Below are positions 52,853-62,460 of a stretch of 64,000 bases of DNA, piece by piece. The DNA is from Pontibacter mangrovi (GTDB taxonomy: Bacteria; Bacteroidota; Bacteroidia; Cytophagales; Hymenobacteraceae): positions 1 through 64,000 of the forward strand of contig NZ_VFRQ01000015.1 of NCBI RefSeq assembly GCF_006385705.1, given 5' to 3'. The notes under the pieces are model-generated. The model had not been told where the DNA came from and did not search any database. It saw only the letters and a list, made by a program, of their open reading frames with translations. Each line of letters starts with the position of its first letter. Positions within the stretch are counted from its first letter, which is position 1. A program made the position numbers and the translations under genes.

Positions 52853-53294
52853 TTTTGTTGAGTTCATACCTGATCATTTAGACGAGGGGGTGCTGTACAT
52901 TTCCTTAAATTATTGCACAGCCATACACAAATGTGTGTGTGGCTGTGGCAATGAGGTTGTTACGCCATTCTCCCCAACGGATTGGTCACTAACATTCAAT
53001 GGGAAAAGTGTCACCTTGAGGCCTTCCATAGGTAATTGGAACTTTGAGTGCAGATCCCACTACTTTATTACTCAAAACAAAATAGAGCGGTGTAGGGATT
53101 GGACCAACAAAGAGATTGCTGTTGGGAGAAACGTTGATAGGGAGAATAAAGCTGATTTCTATTCAGAGGATAAGTTAGAAGCTGATGTAGACATATTTGA
53201 AAACAGGATTGATCAGAGTGAAGGAGCTTCGAAGAGGTGGAGCCTAAAGTCTATATTTACAAAAATAAAACTGAGTTGGACTCGGCGGCAATAG
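52833..53294 (+). CDS. DUF6527 protein of the ubiquitin-like operon
   Basis: A 153-residue protein starting at ATG 52833 inside the 3' end of the E1 gene (20-base overlap). It carries the DUF6527 core: HKCVCGCGNEVVTPFSPTDW (C34, C36, C38), then LRPSIGNWNFECRSHYFI (C73, H76), a likely zinc site. The C-terminal 60 residues are charged and low in conserved motifs. DUF6527 regularly accompanies multiubiquitin and ThiF genes and its activity is not known to me. Possible roles include E3-like, protease-like or substrate adaptor. A JAB peptidase gene is absent from the cluster. Confidence 0.82.
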   Translation: MKTVQHNFVEFIPDHLDEGVLYISLNYCTAIHKCVCGCGNEVVTPFSPTDWSLTFNGKSVTLRPSIGNWNFECRSHYFITQNKIERCRDWTNKEIAVGRNVDRENKADFYSEDKLEADVDIFENRIDQSEGASKRWSLKSIFTKIKLSWTRRQ

Positions 53295-53690
53295 TGCTGC
53301 CGAGGATTATAATTAAAAATATGACTATTGCACAACTGTTCAAATACCGCTGTAGGCATATAAGAGCAGGCATTGTTAAGCGGGCAAGGAAGACTTTTAA
53401 GGATGAGAACGAACTGCTGCCCTCATCTTTGAGATTACTTTGGCTACCTAAATCACACCTGTTTAACATAAGGTAAATTATAAGACTATGTATATATAAC
53501 TATCATCTATTATAAAACAATCCTTAATTATGGCAATATATTGGTTGACAATCCTATACAATAGGAACACTTGAAGATTGAGAAATAATAAGGCGTTATA
53601 AATACTAAATATTTTAGCTTTCATATTTTATAAAGTTAAAATATTTCTCTAAAGTTGCGTAATAGCTAATATTTTTAGCACACATGCAAC
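53295..53690. other. AT-rich stretch between the ubiquitin-like operon and umuDC
   Basis: A 79-codon frame (53237-53476) overlaps the end of the DUF6527 gene but is not convincing as a gene. The right end contains the umuDC dyad (53654-53690). Otherwise the segment is AT-rich with no recognized element. Confidence 0.5.
53654..53690 (+). promoter_or_regulatory. 37-bp nested dyad abutting the umuD start
   Basis: Outer arms GTTGCGT and ATGCAAC (53654-53660 and 53684-53690) and inner arms GCTAA/TTAGC (53665-53669 and 53675-53679) share one centre, 53672. TATTTTTA (53670-53677), one base off TAnnTTTG, lies inside. The dyad ends exactly one base before the umuD ATG at 53691. A LexA- or UmuD-type repressor bound here would block transcription and the start codon. 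Confidence 0.6.
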
Positions 53691-54146
53691 ATGAATACAA
53701 AGATATTATTACCCTCAGAAACAGTAAGCTTTATTCTGCTAGGTCGTGACACAGAAACAAAGCACCCGCTCTTCGCGGCACGTGTCCCTGCTGGCTTTCC
53801 CAGTCCGGCAGAAGAGCACATTGAGGACAGAATTAGTCTATCATCTTATTTAAATGGACATCCCGACGCTACTTTTTACGTGCAGCTAGAGGGGGATTCT
53901 ATGATAGACTACAACCTGCTGGAGGGCGACCTGCTCGTCGTAGACCGTTCACTGCACGTGCGCAGCGGCGACATCGTGCTGGCCAATGTCAACAGCGAAT
54001 ATACAGTAAAGAAGCTGGAGATAACAGAAACTGGAGTCCGGCTTCTCCCCGGCAATAAAAAGTACAACCCTGTAGAGATCACGGAGGATTTGGAGTTTTT
54101 GGTCTGGGGCGTAGTGCGGGGTGTAGCCAGGAGGATACGCCAATGA
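53691..54146 (+). CDS. umuD: UmuD-like S24 peptidase
   Basis: A 151-residue S24 protein. The self-cleavage site is in RVPAGFPSPA (A34-G35), the nucleophile in LEGDSMID (S70), and the general base in EYTVKKLE (K107). LLEGDLLVVDRSLHVRSGDIV is the usual strand-rich core. RecA filaments would trigger cleavage, giving UmuD' that partners UmuC. It overlaps umuC by four bases (ATGA). An adjacent dyad suggests damage-controlled expression. Confidence 0.9.
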   Translation: MNTKILLPSETVSFILLGRDTETKHPLFAARVPAGFPSPAEEHIEDRISLSSYLNGHPDATFYVQLEGDSMIDYNLLEGDLLVVDRSLHVRSGDIVLANVNSEYTVKKLEITETGVRLLPGNKKYNPVEITEDLEFLVWGVVRGVARRIRQ

Positions 54147-55411
54147 CTAATTTGTTTGCCCTTGTAGACTGCAATAACTTTTACTGCTCTGTGATGCGCG
54201 TCTTTCACCCCGAGCTAAACAATGTGCCTGTGGTAGTGCTTTCTAACAACGACGGCTCGATCATCGCTAGAAGCAATGAGGCCAAAGCACTGGGCCTGCA
54301 GATGGGGCAGCCCTTTTTCGAAGCCAAGTCAACTATAGACAAATATAATGTAGTCTACTTTAGCTCTAACTATACGCTTATAGGTGATATGTCTGCCAGG
54401 GTGCACAGTACCTTGGCCCGCTTCACTCCCAATATGGAGATTTACTCCATTGACGAGGCTTTTTTGGACCTAGGTGGCTTTAAAGGAATAGATATACCGG
54501 ATTATGCACGCACCATCCGAAACACCGTCAAAAAGTGGATAGGCATACCCGTCAGTATAGGTGTCGCGCCCACGAAAACCCTGGCGAAGCTTGCGAACCG
54601 GATTGCCAAAAAGTCTGAGAAGGCCAACGGTGTGCTGGTGCTGACGGAAGCTAAGCATTTGGAGGTAGCACTAAAAAGAACCGACGTCGGTGACGTATGG
54701 GGCATTGGCTCCCGCTATGCCACAAAACTCCACAGCTTCGGCATAAACAATGCCTGGCAGCTAGCCAATGTCACGGATGCTTTTGCTAAAAAACATTTAA
54801 CGGTGGTGGGGCTGCGGCTGGTGAAAGAGTTGCGTGGGGAGCCATGCACTGACTTAGAGATCGAGCCTCCGGCAAAAAAAGGGATCTGCTCCTCTCGCTC
54901 ATTCGGGCAACCAGTAACCTCGCTCAACGACCTAAAGGAAGCAGTGGCTATCTACGCCTCCCGATGCGCCTACAAGCTACGGCAGCAAAAAAGCGCTTGC
55001 CGCGTGGTAACCGTGTTCATTCATACCAATCCATTCCGGGAACAGGAGCCGCAATACTACAACACCAAAACCATCTACCTGCCCGTTTCTTCCTCCTCCA
55101 CTATAGAATTAGTTCAGTACGCTACCATGGCACTGGAACACATCTACCGGGACGGGTTTGTCTACAAGAAAGCCGGCGTGTACATCACGGAGATTGGACC
55201 GGCAGACGGCGCACAGATGAATATCTTTGACAGGGTGGATCGGAGTAAGCATGCAAGCCTCATGCTCACGTTGGATCAACTTAACAGGTCTATGGGAAAG
55301 GGCACGGTAAAGGTAGCTGCTGAGGGGGTGAGCCATATTTGGGAGCCTAAAGCTGAATTCTCTCCTCCATGCTACACCACAAGAATAGAAGATGTCCTGA
55401 AAGTGCGATAA
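54143..55411 (+). CDS. umuC: UmuC-like Y-family DNA polymerase
   Basis: A 422-residue translesion polymerase. The N-terminus FALVDCNNFYCSV carries the first catalytic Asp and steric-gate Phe-Tyr context. IYSIDEAFLDL gives the DE pair of the second catalytic motif. KLANRIAKKS and helix-hairpin-helix DVGDVWGIGSRYATKLHSFG follow, then the little-finger region. Mutagenic DNA polymerase V is formed with UmuD'. Plasmid copies of umuDC raise survival after DNA damage and can promote mutation. All recognized motifs are intact and the length is normal for UmuC. Confidence 0.93.
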   Translation: MTNLFALVDCNNFYCSVMRVFHPELNNVPVVVLSNNDGSIIARSNEAKALGLQMGQPFFEAKSTIDKYNVVYFSSNYTLIGDMSARVHSTLARFTPNMEIYSIDEAFLDLGGFKGIDIPDYARTIRNTVKKWIGIPVSIGVAPTKTLAKLANRIAKKSEKANGVLVLTEAKHLEVALKRTDVGDVWGIGSRYATKLHSFGINNAWQLANVTDAFAKKHLTVVGLRLVKELRGEPCTDLEIEPPAKKGICSSRSFGQPVTSLNDLKEAVAIYASRCAYKLRQQKSACRVVTVFIHTNPFREQEPQYYNTKTIYLPVSSSSTIELVQYATMALEHIYRDGFVYKKAGVYITEIGPADGAQMNIFDRVDRSKHASLMLTLDQLNRSMGKGTVKVAAEGVSHIWEPKAEFSPPCYTTRIEDVLKVR

Positions 55412-55467
55412 CGCTCCAGCAAAGGATAGCTATCTTGTATATCAAATTAGATGTGCTAAATTCGATA

Positions 55468-55821
55468 ATGGTTAAACTTAAAATGTACATGAAATTTAAA
55501 GAGGCAATAAAATTTATAGAATGGAATAAAGACAAAGCAGCAGTCGCAGTGAATAAAGAACAGATGGAAATTTTCATTCTTGATGTCTTTGTAGATGATC
55601 TTGAGTCTGATACTAGTGTTGAGGATATACCTGTGTCTGTTTCTTATGAGCAAGATTTAGGGCCTGGTGCTGGTTCAGAAGACTTCTATGAAATCTCAGA
55701 ATGCCTGGAGGAGCATCCTCATGTAGAAGCCTTAAAATTCTTTATCGTTGACAAAGAGCTTGCCGATAGTATCCGAGGGCATGAGTTTTGGTATCAGCTT
55801 GAGGCGCTGGGGCTTCAATAG
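55468..55821 (+). CDS. Hypothetical acidic protein
   Basis: A 117-residue protein if started at ATG 55468 (MVKLKMYMKFKEAIKFIEW); further starts at 55483 and 55489 are possible. It is acidic, with alternating strands (KAAVAVNKEQMEIFILDVFVDD) and a C-terminal helix (ELADSIRGHEFWYQLEALGL). No family recognized. It sits alone after umuC in the same direction. Confidence 0.45.
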   Translation: MVKLKMYMKFKEAIKFIEWNKDKAAVAVNKEQMEIFILDVFVDDLESDTSVEDIPVSVSYEQDLGPGAGSEDFYEISECLEEHPHVEALKFFIVDKELADSIRGHEFWYQLEALGLQ

Positions 55822-55865
55822 AAACTTGAAATGGGTGGATTTAATTAACAAAGGAAGGAAACCAA

Positions 55866-56228
55866 ATGATAAAGATAAAACATCCCGTAGAGGAGTGTAA
55901 TGCAAGTCAGGAAAAATTTATGGCCACCTGTCCTAGCGAGGAGCGCCGCTTTCACGAGCTGACATTTACGGTAGGTAATATTTCTTATCGTTACCACCAC
56001 GAAGCTAAGGACTATTCTCCTAATATGATTGATTATCAGGAATGGCTTGAGGGTCTGCCCGATAATGTGCGCAAAGGAATGGAAGAACAAGGTTTCGAGA
56101 ATTGTAAAAGCATACTATCATTCACACGCTATGTAATGGAAAAAAATGATGTGGGAATGGAGGAGTATATTCGCCTTAATATGGACCCGCAGGACTACGA
56201 AGAGTACCTAAAAATAGCGAAAGGCTAG
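55866..56228 (+). CDS. Hypothetical protein
   Basis: A 120-residue soluble protein. HELTFTVGNISYRYHHEAKDY, then IDYQEWLEGLPDNVRKGMEEQG, and a C-terminal EYIRLNMDPQDYEEYLKIAKG. No catalytic motif known to me. Its acidic helical C-terminus and small size resemble plasmid accessory proteins. It lies 44 bases after the previous small gene, possibly co-transcribed. Confidence 0.5.
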   Translation: MIKIKHPVEECNASQEKFMATCPSEERRFHELTFTVGNISYRYHHEAKDYSPNMIDYQEWLEGLPDNVRKGMEEQGFENCKSILSFTRYVMEKNDVGMEEYIRLNMDPQDYEEYLKIAKG

Positions 56229-56335
56229 GTGTAATAAGTTAAATACTTTCCTTATTTGATGTTGGCGCTGAAGTTCGCTTCATGCTTAACATCTTTTATC
56301 TGCTAGAGTATTAAAGGGATACCTAAAATCTTACC

Positions 56336-56779
56336 TTAGTCATTGGCCTTATAATTCAGGTATTCATTTTTCTCTCCTGAAGCCTCATTGTAATTAAAAG
56401 TCTTCTCATCAATCTGCTTACCGTTCTTGTAAATAACAAAGCGCATCTGCATGGAAGCAGGACCATCCTCTACGGCACTAAACTCATTGGCAGCATGAAT
56501 GGTAAGTTCCCTTACATTATCCGCTTCAAAAGAATAGGACGTCTCCGAAAGGTTGCCGTCAAATAACACGGGCGGCATAGCTTCGCCAGTACCCCTCACT
56601 TTGAAATCGCCACCTCCAATAGTAATAATCTTAATGAATTTCTCATAATCCCCAGACTGGCTGTAATCGACCCGATAGGTAGCAGTATCAGGCAGGACCG
56701 GGCCCTCGCCTTGGTCATCACAACCAGCAAAAAATAGAACCATGCATAACAGAAGGGAGAAGATAGATAGCTTTTTCAT
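56336..56779 (-). CDS. Hypothetical lipoprotein
   Basis: A 147-residue protein with lipobox MKKLSIFSLLLCMVLFFAGC (C20), followed by an Asp/Gly linker. The rest alternates strands (ATYRVDYSQSGDYEKFIKI, ELTIHAANEF, MQMRFVIYKNGKQIDEKTF), compatible with a small beta-sandwich of the kind common in Bacteroidota surface lipoproteins. No ligand or enzyme can be assigned. It lies 134 bases downstream of the primase-like gene, in the same direction. Confidence 0.65.
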   Translation of the reverse strand: MKKLSIFSLLLCMVLFFAGCDDQGEGPVLPDTATYRVDYSQSGDYEKFIKIITIGGGDFKVRGTGEAMPPVLFDGNLSETSYSFEADNVRELTIHAANEFSAVEDGPASMQMRFVIYKNGKQIDEKTFNYNEASGEKNEYLNYKAND

Positions 56780-56912
56780 AGCCTAAAAATTAAATGGTTT
56801 ATAGTTAGGTGAAAAATGTTTTCTACAGAGACGTAATTAACCGCAACAGCCAGGCGAGACACAGAAACTGCATTTCATCTCCTAAAGTCTGACTCCTATA
56901 CTAGATTCCAGA

Positions 56913-58013
56913 TCATAACTTCACTTTCATAGGGATACGATTTTCCTGGTCGTTTTTGGGATGTATGATGTCGTTATAGTCTTTATGGCCAAGGGGCTTA
57001 TGCACCTGAAGTCCGGAACGAATACCGGAGTTCTTCTCAAAGGCAAAAAGGCTCAGCTTGTCTACAGGAATATCAAATTTCTTTTCATCCAAGCTGAAGG
57101 TAATACTGTCGGCATTCTTTGTAAAGGTGTAGGGCTTACCTGCTATCGCCGTGGCCAGATAGATATCATAGATCTTTCCCTGGTAATCGTTATCGAAAAT
57201 GGTATGCTTTTGAGCATGCGGCCACGCCTGCAGGGAAAGCTCCACCTGCATTCTCGACATTCCCCCGCCAAACGAGACGAACACTGAGTTGCTGAAGTCC
57301 CGCTTATCCTTCTCCAGCTGATAGAAGCTCATGGCATCTATAGGGTTCTCCGCAAAGTAGACATGGCGTGTAAGAACCGGATTCTGCGCAAAGTCGGCTA
57401 CCCAGACACCGTGCTTGCGGTCGCTGCCCGCTGCCACGCCCTTAAAGCCATAATTTCTAAGGTCGTAGCCTATCGTTTCGCCGCTAGCTGGCCTTTGCAG
57501 CGGGAAGGCGATATTGGTGTAGGCGTTATCCTTCTCTGCGTCCCGTACCAGCCTAATATAAGGCAGGAACAGCTGCACCGTCTCGTTAGAGAGACCACGT
57601 TCCTTGATCAGGTAATGCAGCTTAAAAACAGAGGCCTCGGATTCGACAAACCTGCTTTGATCAAAAGGCTTTGCTTCCGTAACGGCGTAGGCAGAAGCTT
57701 TGGGTTGAGAGGCATAAGCATATTTAGACAGCACCTTATTGATTCCGTCGATCTCATTGCGAAAACTTCCCTGGAAGCGGTGCAGCCGGTTGGCCACAAA
57801 ATCTATCACCGACCCCTTGTCGTTGCTTCCATCCCGGTTGAAGTACATCTGCCGGGAGCTGTCGCCTGGGTTGTTGATAATGATTCTGTCTCCGTCAGGG
57901 TGCTTGAACTCAGGGCTCTTTCTCCCCTTCAAGGGATCGAATACATAGCCTAGCGATTCGGCGACCTGAATGATCGACACCTGCTCTCTGTATTCCTGAA
58001 AGGTCATAGGCAA
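56913..58013 (-). CDS. Plasmid primase-like Toprim protein (DUF3991-type)
   Basis: A 366-residue protein. The N-terminal 100 residues resemble a degenerate primase zinc-binding domain (FDPLKGRKSPEFKHPDGDRI, NRDGSNDKGSVIDFVANRL) without Cys ligands. A DUF3991-like middle follows. The C-terminal part has a Toprim-like core: HVYFAENPIDAMSFYQLEK (Glu motif) and HTIFDNDYQGKIYDIYLA (DxD-like motif). Such proteins occur on Bacteroidota plasmids and conjugative elements, possibly for DNA processing or priming after transfer. The next gene upstream encodes a DUF4099 protein and ends two bases before this start, an operon. Confidence 0.75.
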   Translation of the reverse strand: MPMTFQEYREQVSIIQVAESLGYVFDPLKGRKSPEFKHPDGDRIIINNPGDSSRQMYFNRDGSNDKGSVIDFVANRLHRFQGSFRNEIDGINKVLSKYAYASQPKASAYAVTEAKPFDQSRFVESEASVFKLHYLIKERGLSNETVQLFLPYIRLVRDAEKDNAYTNIAFPLQRPASGETIGYDLRNYGFKGVAAGSDRKHGVWVADFAQNPVLTRHVYFAENPIDAMSFYQLEKDKRDFSNSVFVSFGGGMSRMQVELSLQAWPHAQKHTIFDNDYQGKIYDIYLATAIAGKPYTFTKNADSITFSLDEKKFDIPVDKLSLFAFEKNSGIRSGLQVHKPLGHKDYNDIIHPKNDQENRIPMKVKL

Positions 58014-58014
58014 G

Positions 58015-58647
58015 TTAACGTTTGATAGACATAACAGGGGTTTCCTTCACTGCCAAGGTGTGGCTTTCTTTAACTGAGACCTGTCCCTCCACTATCTTTA
58101 GTCCTTTAGGATCATTCAGATCCAGGCGGGCCGAGATCAGCTGATCCTTTGCTTTGGAATAAAGCTCCAGAGTACCTCCTTGCCGCAGGTGCTCTTTCTG
58201 ATCAGTACTCAAAACTATATCCTTGATAGCACTGGGCACTTGGATATCCCGCACCCTCACCCTTAGAATCTCGTTGGTCTCCTTATCCAGCTGGAAAACA
58301 TACAGCTCTTTCTCCCCATTAAGCGATTTAAATGGCTTTACCAGTAACTCCCCGTTTTGCAGTTTCTCCAACTCCTGCTTACTGGCGCCAATCTCATTCT
58401 GTATCTCCCTCCGTATGGGGTGGATCAGCAGTGATAGAGTGCTGTCTGGATTCATCTTCAGGCTCAATTTTGCATCCACGGTAAGGGGTTCCAGACTGGC
58501 GTCCTTGATAGTAAAGGTATTCAGGCTCGTGCGCCTGCCCGTCAACAGGCTAACCAAATCCTCAGACTTCATGGAGAGTACGTCTTTCTTATTCATTCCA
58601 AGACGCTCAAACTGACCATAAGGCAGATCTTTAATATCGAAGTTCAT
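58015..58647 (-). CDS. DUF4099/DUF3945-type plasmid protein
   Basis: A 210-residue protein beginning NFDIKDLPYGQFERLGMNKK and continuing LVSLLTGRRTSLNTF, the DUF4099 signature found on Bacteroidota plasmids. The second half has strand-rich DUF3945-like repeats (ELYVFQLDKETNEILRVRV). It is in an operon with the primase-like gene. Function unknown; it appears next to conjugation or DNA-processing genes in other elements. Confidence 0.72.
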   Translation of the reverse strand: MNFDIKDLPYGQFERLGMNKKDVLSMKSEDLVSLLTGRRTSLNTFTIKDASLEPLTVDAKLSLKMNPDSTLSLLIHPIRREIQNEIGASKQELEKLQNGELLVKPFKSLNGEKELYVFQLDKETNEILRVRVRDIQVPSAIKDIVLSTDQKEHLRQGGTLELYSKAKDQLISARLDLNDPKGLKIVEGQVSVKESHTLAVKETPVMSIKR

Positions 58648-58936
58648 AATTTATTCAGATCATGGATATGCTTTTTTAAAAATACGTTAAAACAATGTAC
58701 AGGTATATAAAATATAGCAATTTAAAATTATTCTATGCAAATTTTGTATAAAATATGTATTTTTATAAAAAATTTATATAATTATATAAAATTCATGTTA
58801 TTTCAAAGTGTAGATGTTTTTACACGAATTTATACTTTTAACCTAACGAGTACTTGAGCAAGACGCTCTGGGAGTTCGAAACGAATGGTTTAATAAGTGC
58901 GGAAGCTCCAAAAATATGACTTAGATATGAAGTTGA

Positions 58937-59350
58937 TTAAATTATAATCACAATAGCACCTGCCGTGATAAATGTGGCCCCCAATATGACCTTTGGCTCA
59001 ATAGGTTCGTTCAGAAATAGGAAAGCCATACCAATGGCAATGGCTACACTTAGCTTATCGATGGGCGCTACTTTGGATACGTCACCGGTTTCGAGCGCTT
59101 TAAAGTAGAATATCCACGACAGGCCGGTGGCAATTCCCGAGAGTATAAGGAAAAGAAGGTTTGTCCGGTTCAGTTCTTTTATAGCTTTCAGATCTCCCGT
59201 TGCCGCTACTATCCCCCAGGCTACGATCAGAACAACTACCGTGCGGATAGCTGTGGCAGCGTTTCCGTCAATTCCTTTCACGCCGACTTTGGCAAGTATG
59301 GCAGTAAGGGCTGCAAAAAAGGCCGATAGCAAGGCATAGTATTTCCACAT
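58937..59350 (-). CDS. EamA-family half transporter
   Basis: A 137-residue membrane protein with one EamA domain of about five helices (KYYALLSAFFAALTAILAKVG; TVVVLIVAWGIVAA; LLFLILSGIATGLSWIFYFK; PIDKLSVAIAIGMAFLFLNEP; ILGATFITAGAIVIII). A half-size drug/metabolite-type protein of this kind works as a dimer. Substrate unknown. It is short because the family has single-domain members, not because of truncation. Confidence 0.85.
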   Translation of the reverse strand: MWKYYALLSAFFAALTAILAKVGVKGIDGNAATAIRTVVVLIVAWGIVAATGDLKAIKELNRTNLLFLILSGIATGLSWIFYFKALETGDVSKVAPIDKLSVAIAIGMAFLFLNEPIEPKVILGATFITAGAIVIII

Positions 59351-59397
59351 GGCGATTTAGTTAGTACAGGTACGCAAACAACTTATAATTGAGGCCG

Positions 59398-62300
59398 CTA
59401 TTTCCGGCCCCAATGGAAGTATAACGCAGGCATAAACAGCAGGTTAAGGATGGCGGAGGTCAGGATCCCACCCACAATCACCACGGCCATCGGGAACTCG
59501 ATCTCCTGCCCGGAACGGTTACCGGTAAGTATAATCGGCATCAATGCCAGTACCGAAGTCAGCGCGGTCATGATGATGGGCATGATGCGCTCCTGTGCTC
59601 CCTGCAAAATCAGTTCCTCGCCAAACGGCATGTCTTCTTTCAGCTCCAGGTGGCGGTAATGGCTGATGAGCATAATGGTGTTTCGGGCCGCAATGCCTAG
59701 CACCGTTACAAAGCCCACAATCGAGCCCAGCGACAAAACGGCTCCGCTCAGCAGAACCGAGATAACGCAACCGGTAAGCGCAAACAATAAACTGCCCATC
59801 ACCAGCCCGGCCAACCTGAATGATTTAAAATCGGCATACAGCACCAGGAAGACACCGATCAGGGAAATAAGCGAAATGCTGAGAATGGTGTTCGAGGATT
59901 CGCGCTGCTCGGCGTACTCGCCCAGCAGCTCGGGGTGGTAGCCCTGCTCAAAATCCATTGTTGCAATCTTCGCTTCAATGTCGCGGGCCACGCTGCCTAG
60001 GTCGCGGCCTTTCACGTTGCAGGTCACGTCTATTTTGCGGGAGGAGTTCTCGCGGGTAATCTCGTTGGGCGCCGGCACTATTTGGATGTCTGCCAAATCG
60101 CGCAGCGGCAGCTTTGCCCCGTTCGGCACATCCACCAGTAAATTTCTAAAGGCGTTTATATCGTTGCGGATAGCGGCTTCGCCCCATACTACCACATCAA
60201 ATACCTTTTGCTCCTGGTATACTTCACCCACCTTGGTTCCCCGCATCAGGGTAGACACCGCACGGGTTACATCGCCCGGCGACATGCCAAACTGCAGCGC
60301 GGCGGCAGGCTTGAATCTCACCTGTATCTGGGGCACCAGCGTTTGCTGCTGCACTTTCAGGTCCACTACGCCATCAATGCCCTGTACCTCGTTGCCTATC
60401 TCGGTGGCTTTGGCATACAATTTATCCAGGTCCGGGCCGTAGAGGCGCACCACGATGGAAGCGCTGGTGCCCGTGAGCACCTCTTTGATGCGCTCACGAA
60501 GGTAGGTAAGCACATCCCGGAACAAACCGGGGTAGCCATCGATGGTATGCTGAATCTCGGCCACGGTGGCATCATAGTCCGGCACGTTCGGGTCCACACT
60601 GATCCAGAGTTCCGTGAAGTTAGGCCCCACTACCTCGTCGGCTACCTCGGCGCGGCCAATATGCGCCCCAAAGTTCCGTACGCCCTCTATCGCCCTGAGG
60701 TCCTTGCTCACCTTCACGGTAATGCGCTTCATGGCCTCCAGCGAGGTACCCGGCTTTTCTACCCAGTGCATCAGGAAATCATACTCTTTGAAATGCGGCA
60801 GAAACTCCTCTCCCAGAAATGGCACCACCATCGCAGAGGCACCTAACGTAATGGCCAGCGTAGCGACAATACGCTTCGGATGCGCCAGCACGGCCGGTAG
60901 GAAGTTTCTATACTTTGTCTTGAGCCATTTGGCGGCAGGCGGCTCTTTTTCTCGCAGCGGTGCATTAGGCAGCAGCAGCAAAGAAAGCGCTGGGGTAAGG
61001 GTCAGGGCGATCAGCAGCGACACAAGTATCGCCACGATGTAGGACAGTGCCAGCGGCTGAAAGAAGGAGCCTGCCAGTCCCGGCAGCATAAACACCGGCA
61101 GCAGCACCAGCGCCACAATCATACTTCCGTAGATCACCGCACTCCGCACCTCCAATGAGGCATCCAACACTACTTTAAAAGCCGACTCCGGTGCGGCAGA
61201 CATCCTGTTCAGGCGCAACCTGCGGGCAATATTCTCTACATCGATGATGGCATCGTCCACGACCTCACCCAGCGCAATGATGAGCCCAGCCAGCACCATG
61301 GTATCCAGTGTTTTGCCGGTATAATGCAGCACCAATGCAGCACCTACCAAGGAACAGGGCAGCGCCGTTACGCTGATAAGGGCCGTGCGCCAGTCGTAGA
61401 GGAAAAAGGCCAACACCAACACCACCAGCAGGCAGCCGAGCAGTAACGCGGCATTCAAATGCGCTAGAGACATTTCGATAAAGCTGGCAGGTCGGAAAAT
61501 AGTGGAGTCCAGTTCCATATCAGGCAGGCCGGGCTTCATGGCTTCCAGCGCAGCCTCTACGCTGTGGGTAACTTCCAGCGTGTTGGCACCCGGCTGTTTC
61601 TCCACGATTAGCAGCAGGCCAGGCCCGTCGTTGATGATGGCATCGCCAATGGGCGGCTGGTTGCCGATGGTAATATCCGCCACATCGCCTAGACGGATGA
61701 TGTTTCCGCCTTTAGTAGAGACAGGCACGCGCGCCAGTTCCGACACCTCGTTTATACTTTGGGTATTGGCGATGGCCAGGCGCTGGTTAGGCGTATCCAT
61801 GAAGCCGCCGCCGGCCAGTTGCAGCGCCCCCGATGCCGCCTGCTGCACTTCGGCCATCGTAATATTATGAAGCCGCAGCCGCTCTGGATTTATCAGAATC
61901 TGGTATTGCTTGTCGCGCTGGCCCCAGATGGCCACGTTGGCCACACCGGGAATGGCCATCAGGCGCGGCCGCACATTCCAGCGGATAAGGGTGGTCATCT
62001 CCATCTGCGAGAGCTTCTCCGAGGAAACGCCCACTTTCAGAATGCGGCTGGTAGAAGACAAAGGCGAGAGCATCACGGGTGGGCGGGCCACTGCCGGAAG
62101 GGTAACCGCTACACGAGAAAGGCGCTCCTGCACATGTTGCCGCGCCTCCATCACATCAACCCCCTTCTCAAAGTACAGTACTACAGACGAGAGCCCCAGC
62201 ACCGATTTGGAGCGCAGTTTCTGCATTTGCGGCGTGCCGTTCAGGGCATTTTCCAGGGGTATGGTTACCAGCGCTTCCACCTCCGGCGTAGACAAGCCGG

Positions 62301-62460
62301 GCGCTTCGGTCTGCACCTCCACATAGGGCGGCGCAAACTCCGGGAATACATCCATGGGCGTATTGCTGAGCCTGTTATACCCTACATACAGCAGCACAAA
62401 CATCAGCGATACCACAATCACGCGGAGCTGCAGGGACGTGGAAACCAGCCAGCGCATCAT
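59398..62460 (-). CDS. Heavy-metal RND efflux permease
   Basis: A 1020-residue RND pump of the metal (HME) branch with twelve helices: N-terminal [20 protein letters not shown], porter domains with QVQERLSRV and [18 protein letters not shown] patterns, and helix 4 [21 protein letters not shown] carrying the Asp pair. It is intact, unlike the cusA at 40-43 kb. The sequence differs from that pump (for example the [10 protein letters not shown] helix), so it probably serves another metal or range; which one cannot be read from the sequence. It starts inside the stop of the adaptor gene (4-base overlap). Confidence 0.92.
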   Translation of the reverse strand: MMRWLVSTSLQLRVIVVSLMFVLLYVGYNRLSNTPMDVFPEFAPPYVEVQTEAPGLSTPEVEALVTIPLENALNGTPQMQKLRSKSVLGLSSVVLYFEKGVDVMEARQHVQERLSRVAVTLPAVARPPVMLSPLSSTSRILKVGVSSEKLSQMEMTTLIRWNVRPRLMAIPGVANVAIWGQRDKQYQILINPERLRLHNITMAEVQQAASGALQLAGGGFMDTPNQRLAIANTQSINEVSELARVPVSTKGGNIIRLGDVADITIGNQPPIGDAIINDGPGLLLIVEKQPGANTLEVTHSVEAALEAMKPGLPDMELDSTIFRPASFIEMSLAHLNAALLLGCLLVVLVLAFFLYDWRTALISVTALPCSLVGAALVLHYTGKTLDTMVLAGLIIALGEVVDDAIIDVENIARRLRLNRMSAAPESAFKVVLDASLEVRSAVIYGSMIVALVLLPVFMLPGLAGSFFQPLALSYIVAILVSLLIALTLTPALSLLLLPNAPLREKEPPAAKWLKTKYRNFLPAVLAHPKRIVATLAITLGASAMVVPFLGEEFLPHFKEYDFLMHWVEKPGTSLEAMKRITVKVSKDLRAIEGVRNFGAHIGRAEVADEVVGPNFTELWISVDPNVPDYDATVAEIQHTIDGYPGLFRDVLTYLRERIKEVLTGTSASIVVRLYGPDLDKLYAKATEIGNEVQGIDGVVDLKVQQQTLVPQIQVRFKPAAALQFGMSPGDVTRAVSTLMRGTKVGEVYQEQKVFDVVVWGEAAIRNDINAFRNLLVDVPNGAKLPLRDLADIQIVPAPNEITRENSSRKIDVTCNVKGRDLGSVARDIEAKIATMDFEQGYHPELLGEYAEQRESSNTILSISLISLIGVFLVLYADFKSFRLAGLVMGSLLFALTGCVISVLLSGAVLSLGSIVGFVTVLGIAARNTIMLISHYRHLELKEDMPFGEELILQGAQERIMPIIMTALTSVLALMPIILTGNRSGQEIEFPMAVVIVGGILTSAILNLLFMPALYFHWGRK

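Noticed and set aside
53237-53476. A 79-codon plus-strand frame after the DUF6527 gene
   Set aside because: Overlaps the DUF6527 3' end in another frame, is basic without a recognizable pattern, and has no supporting context; kept only as a remark.
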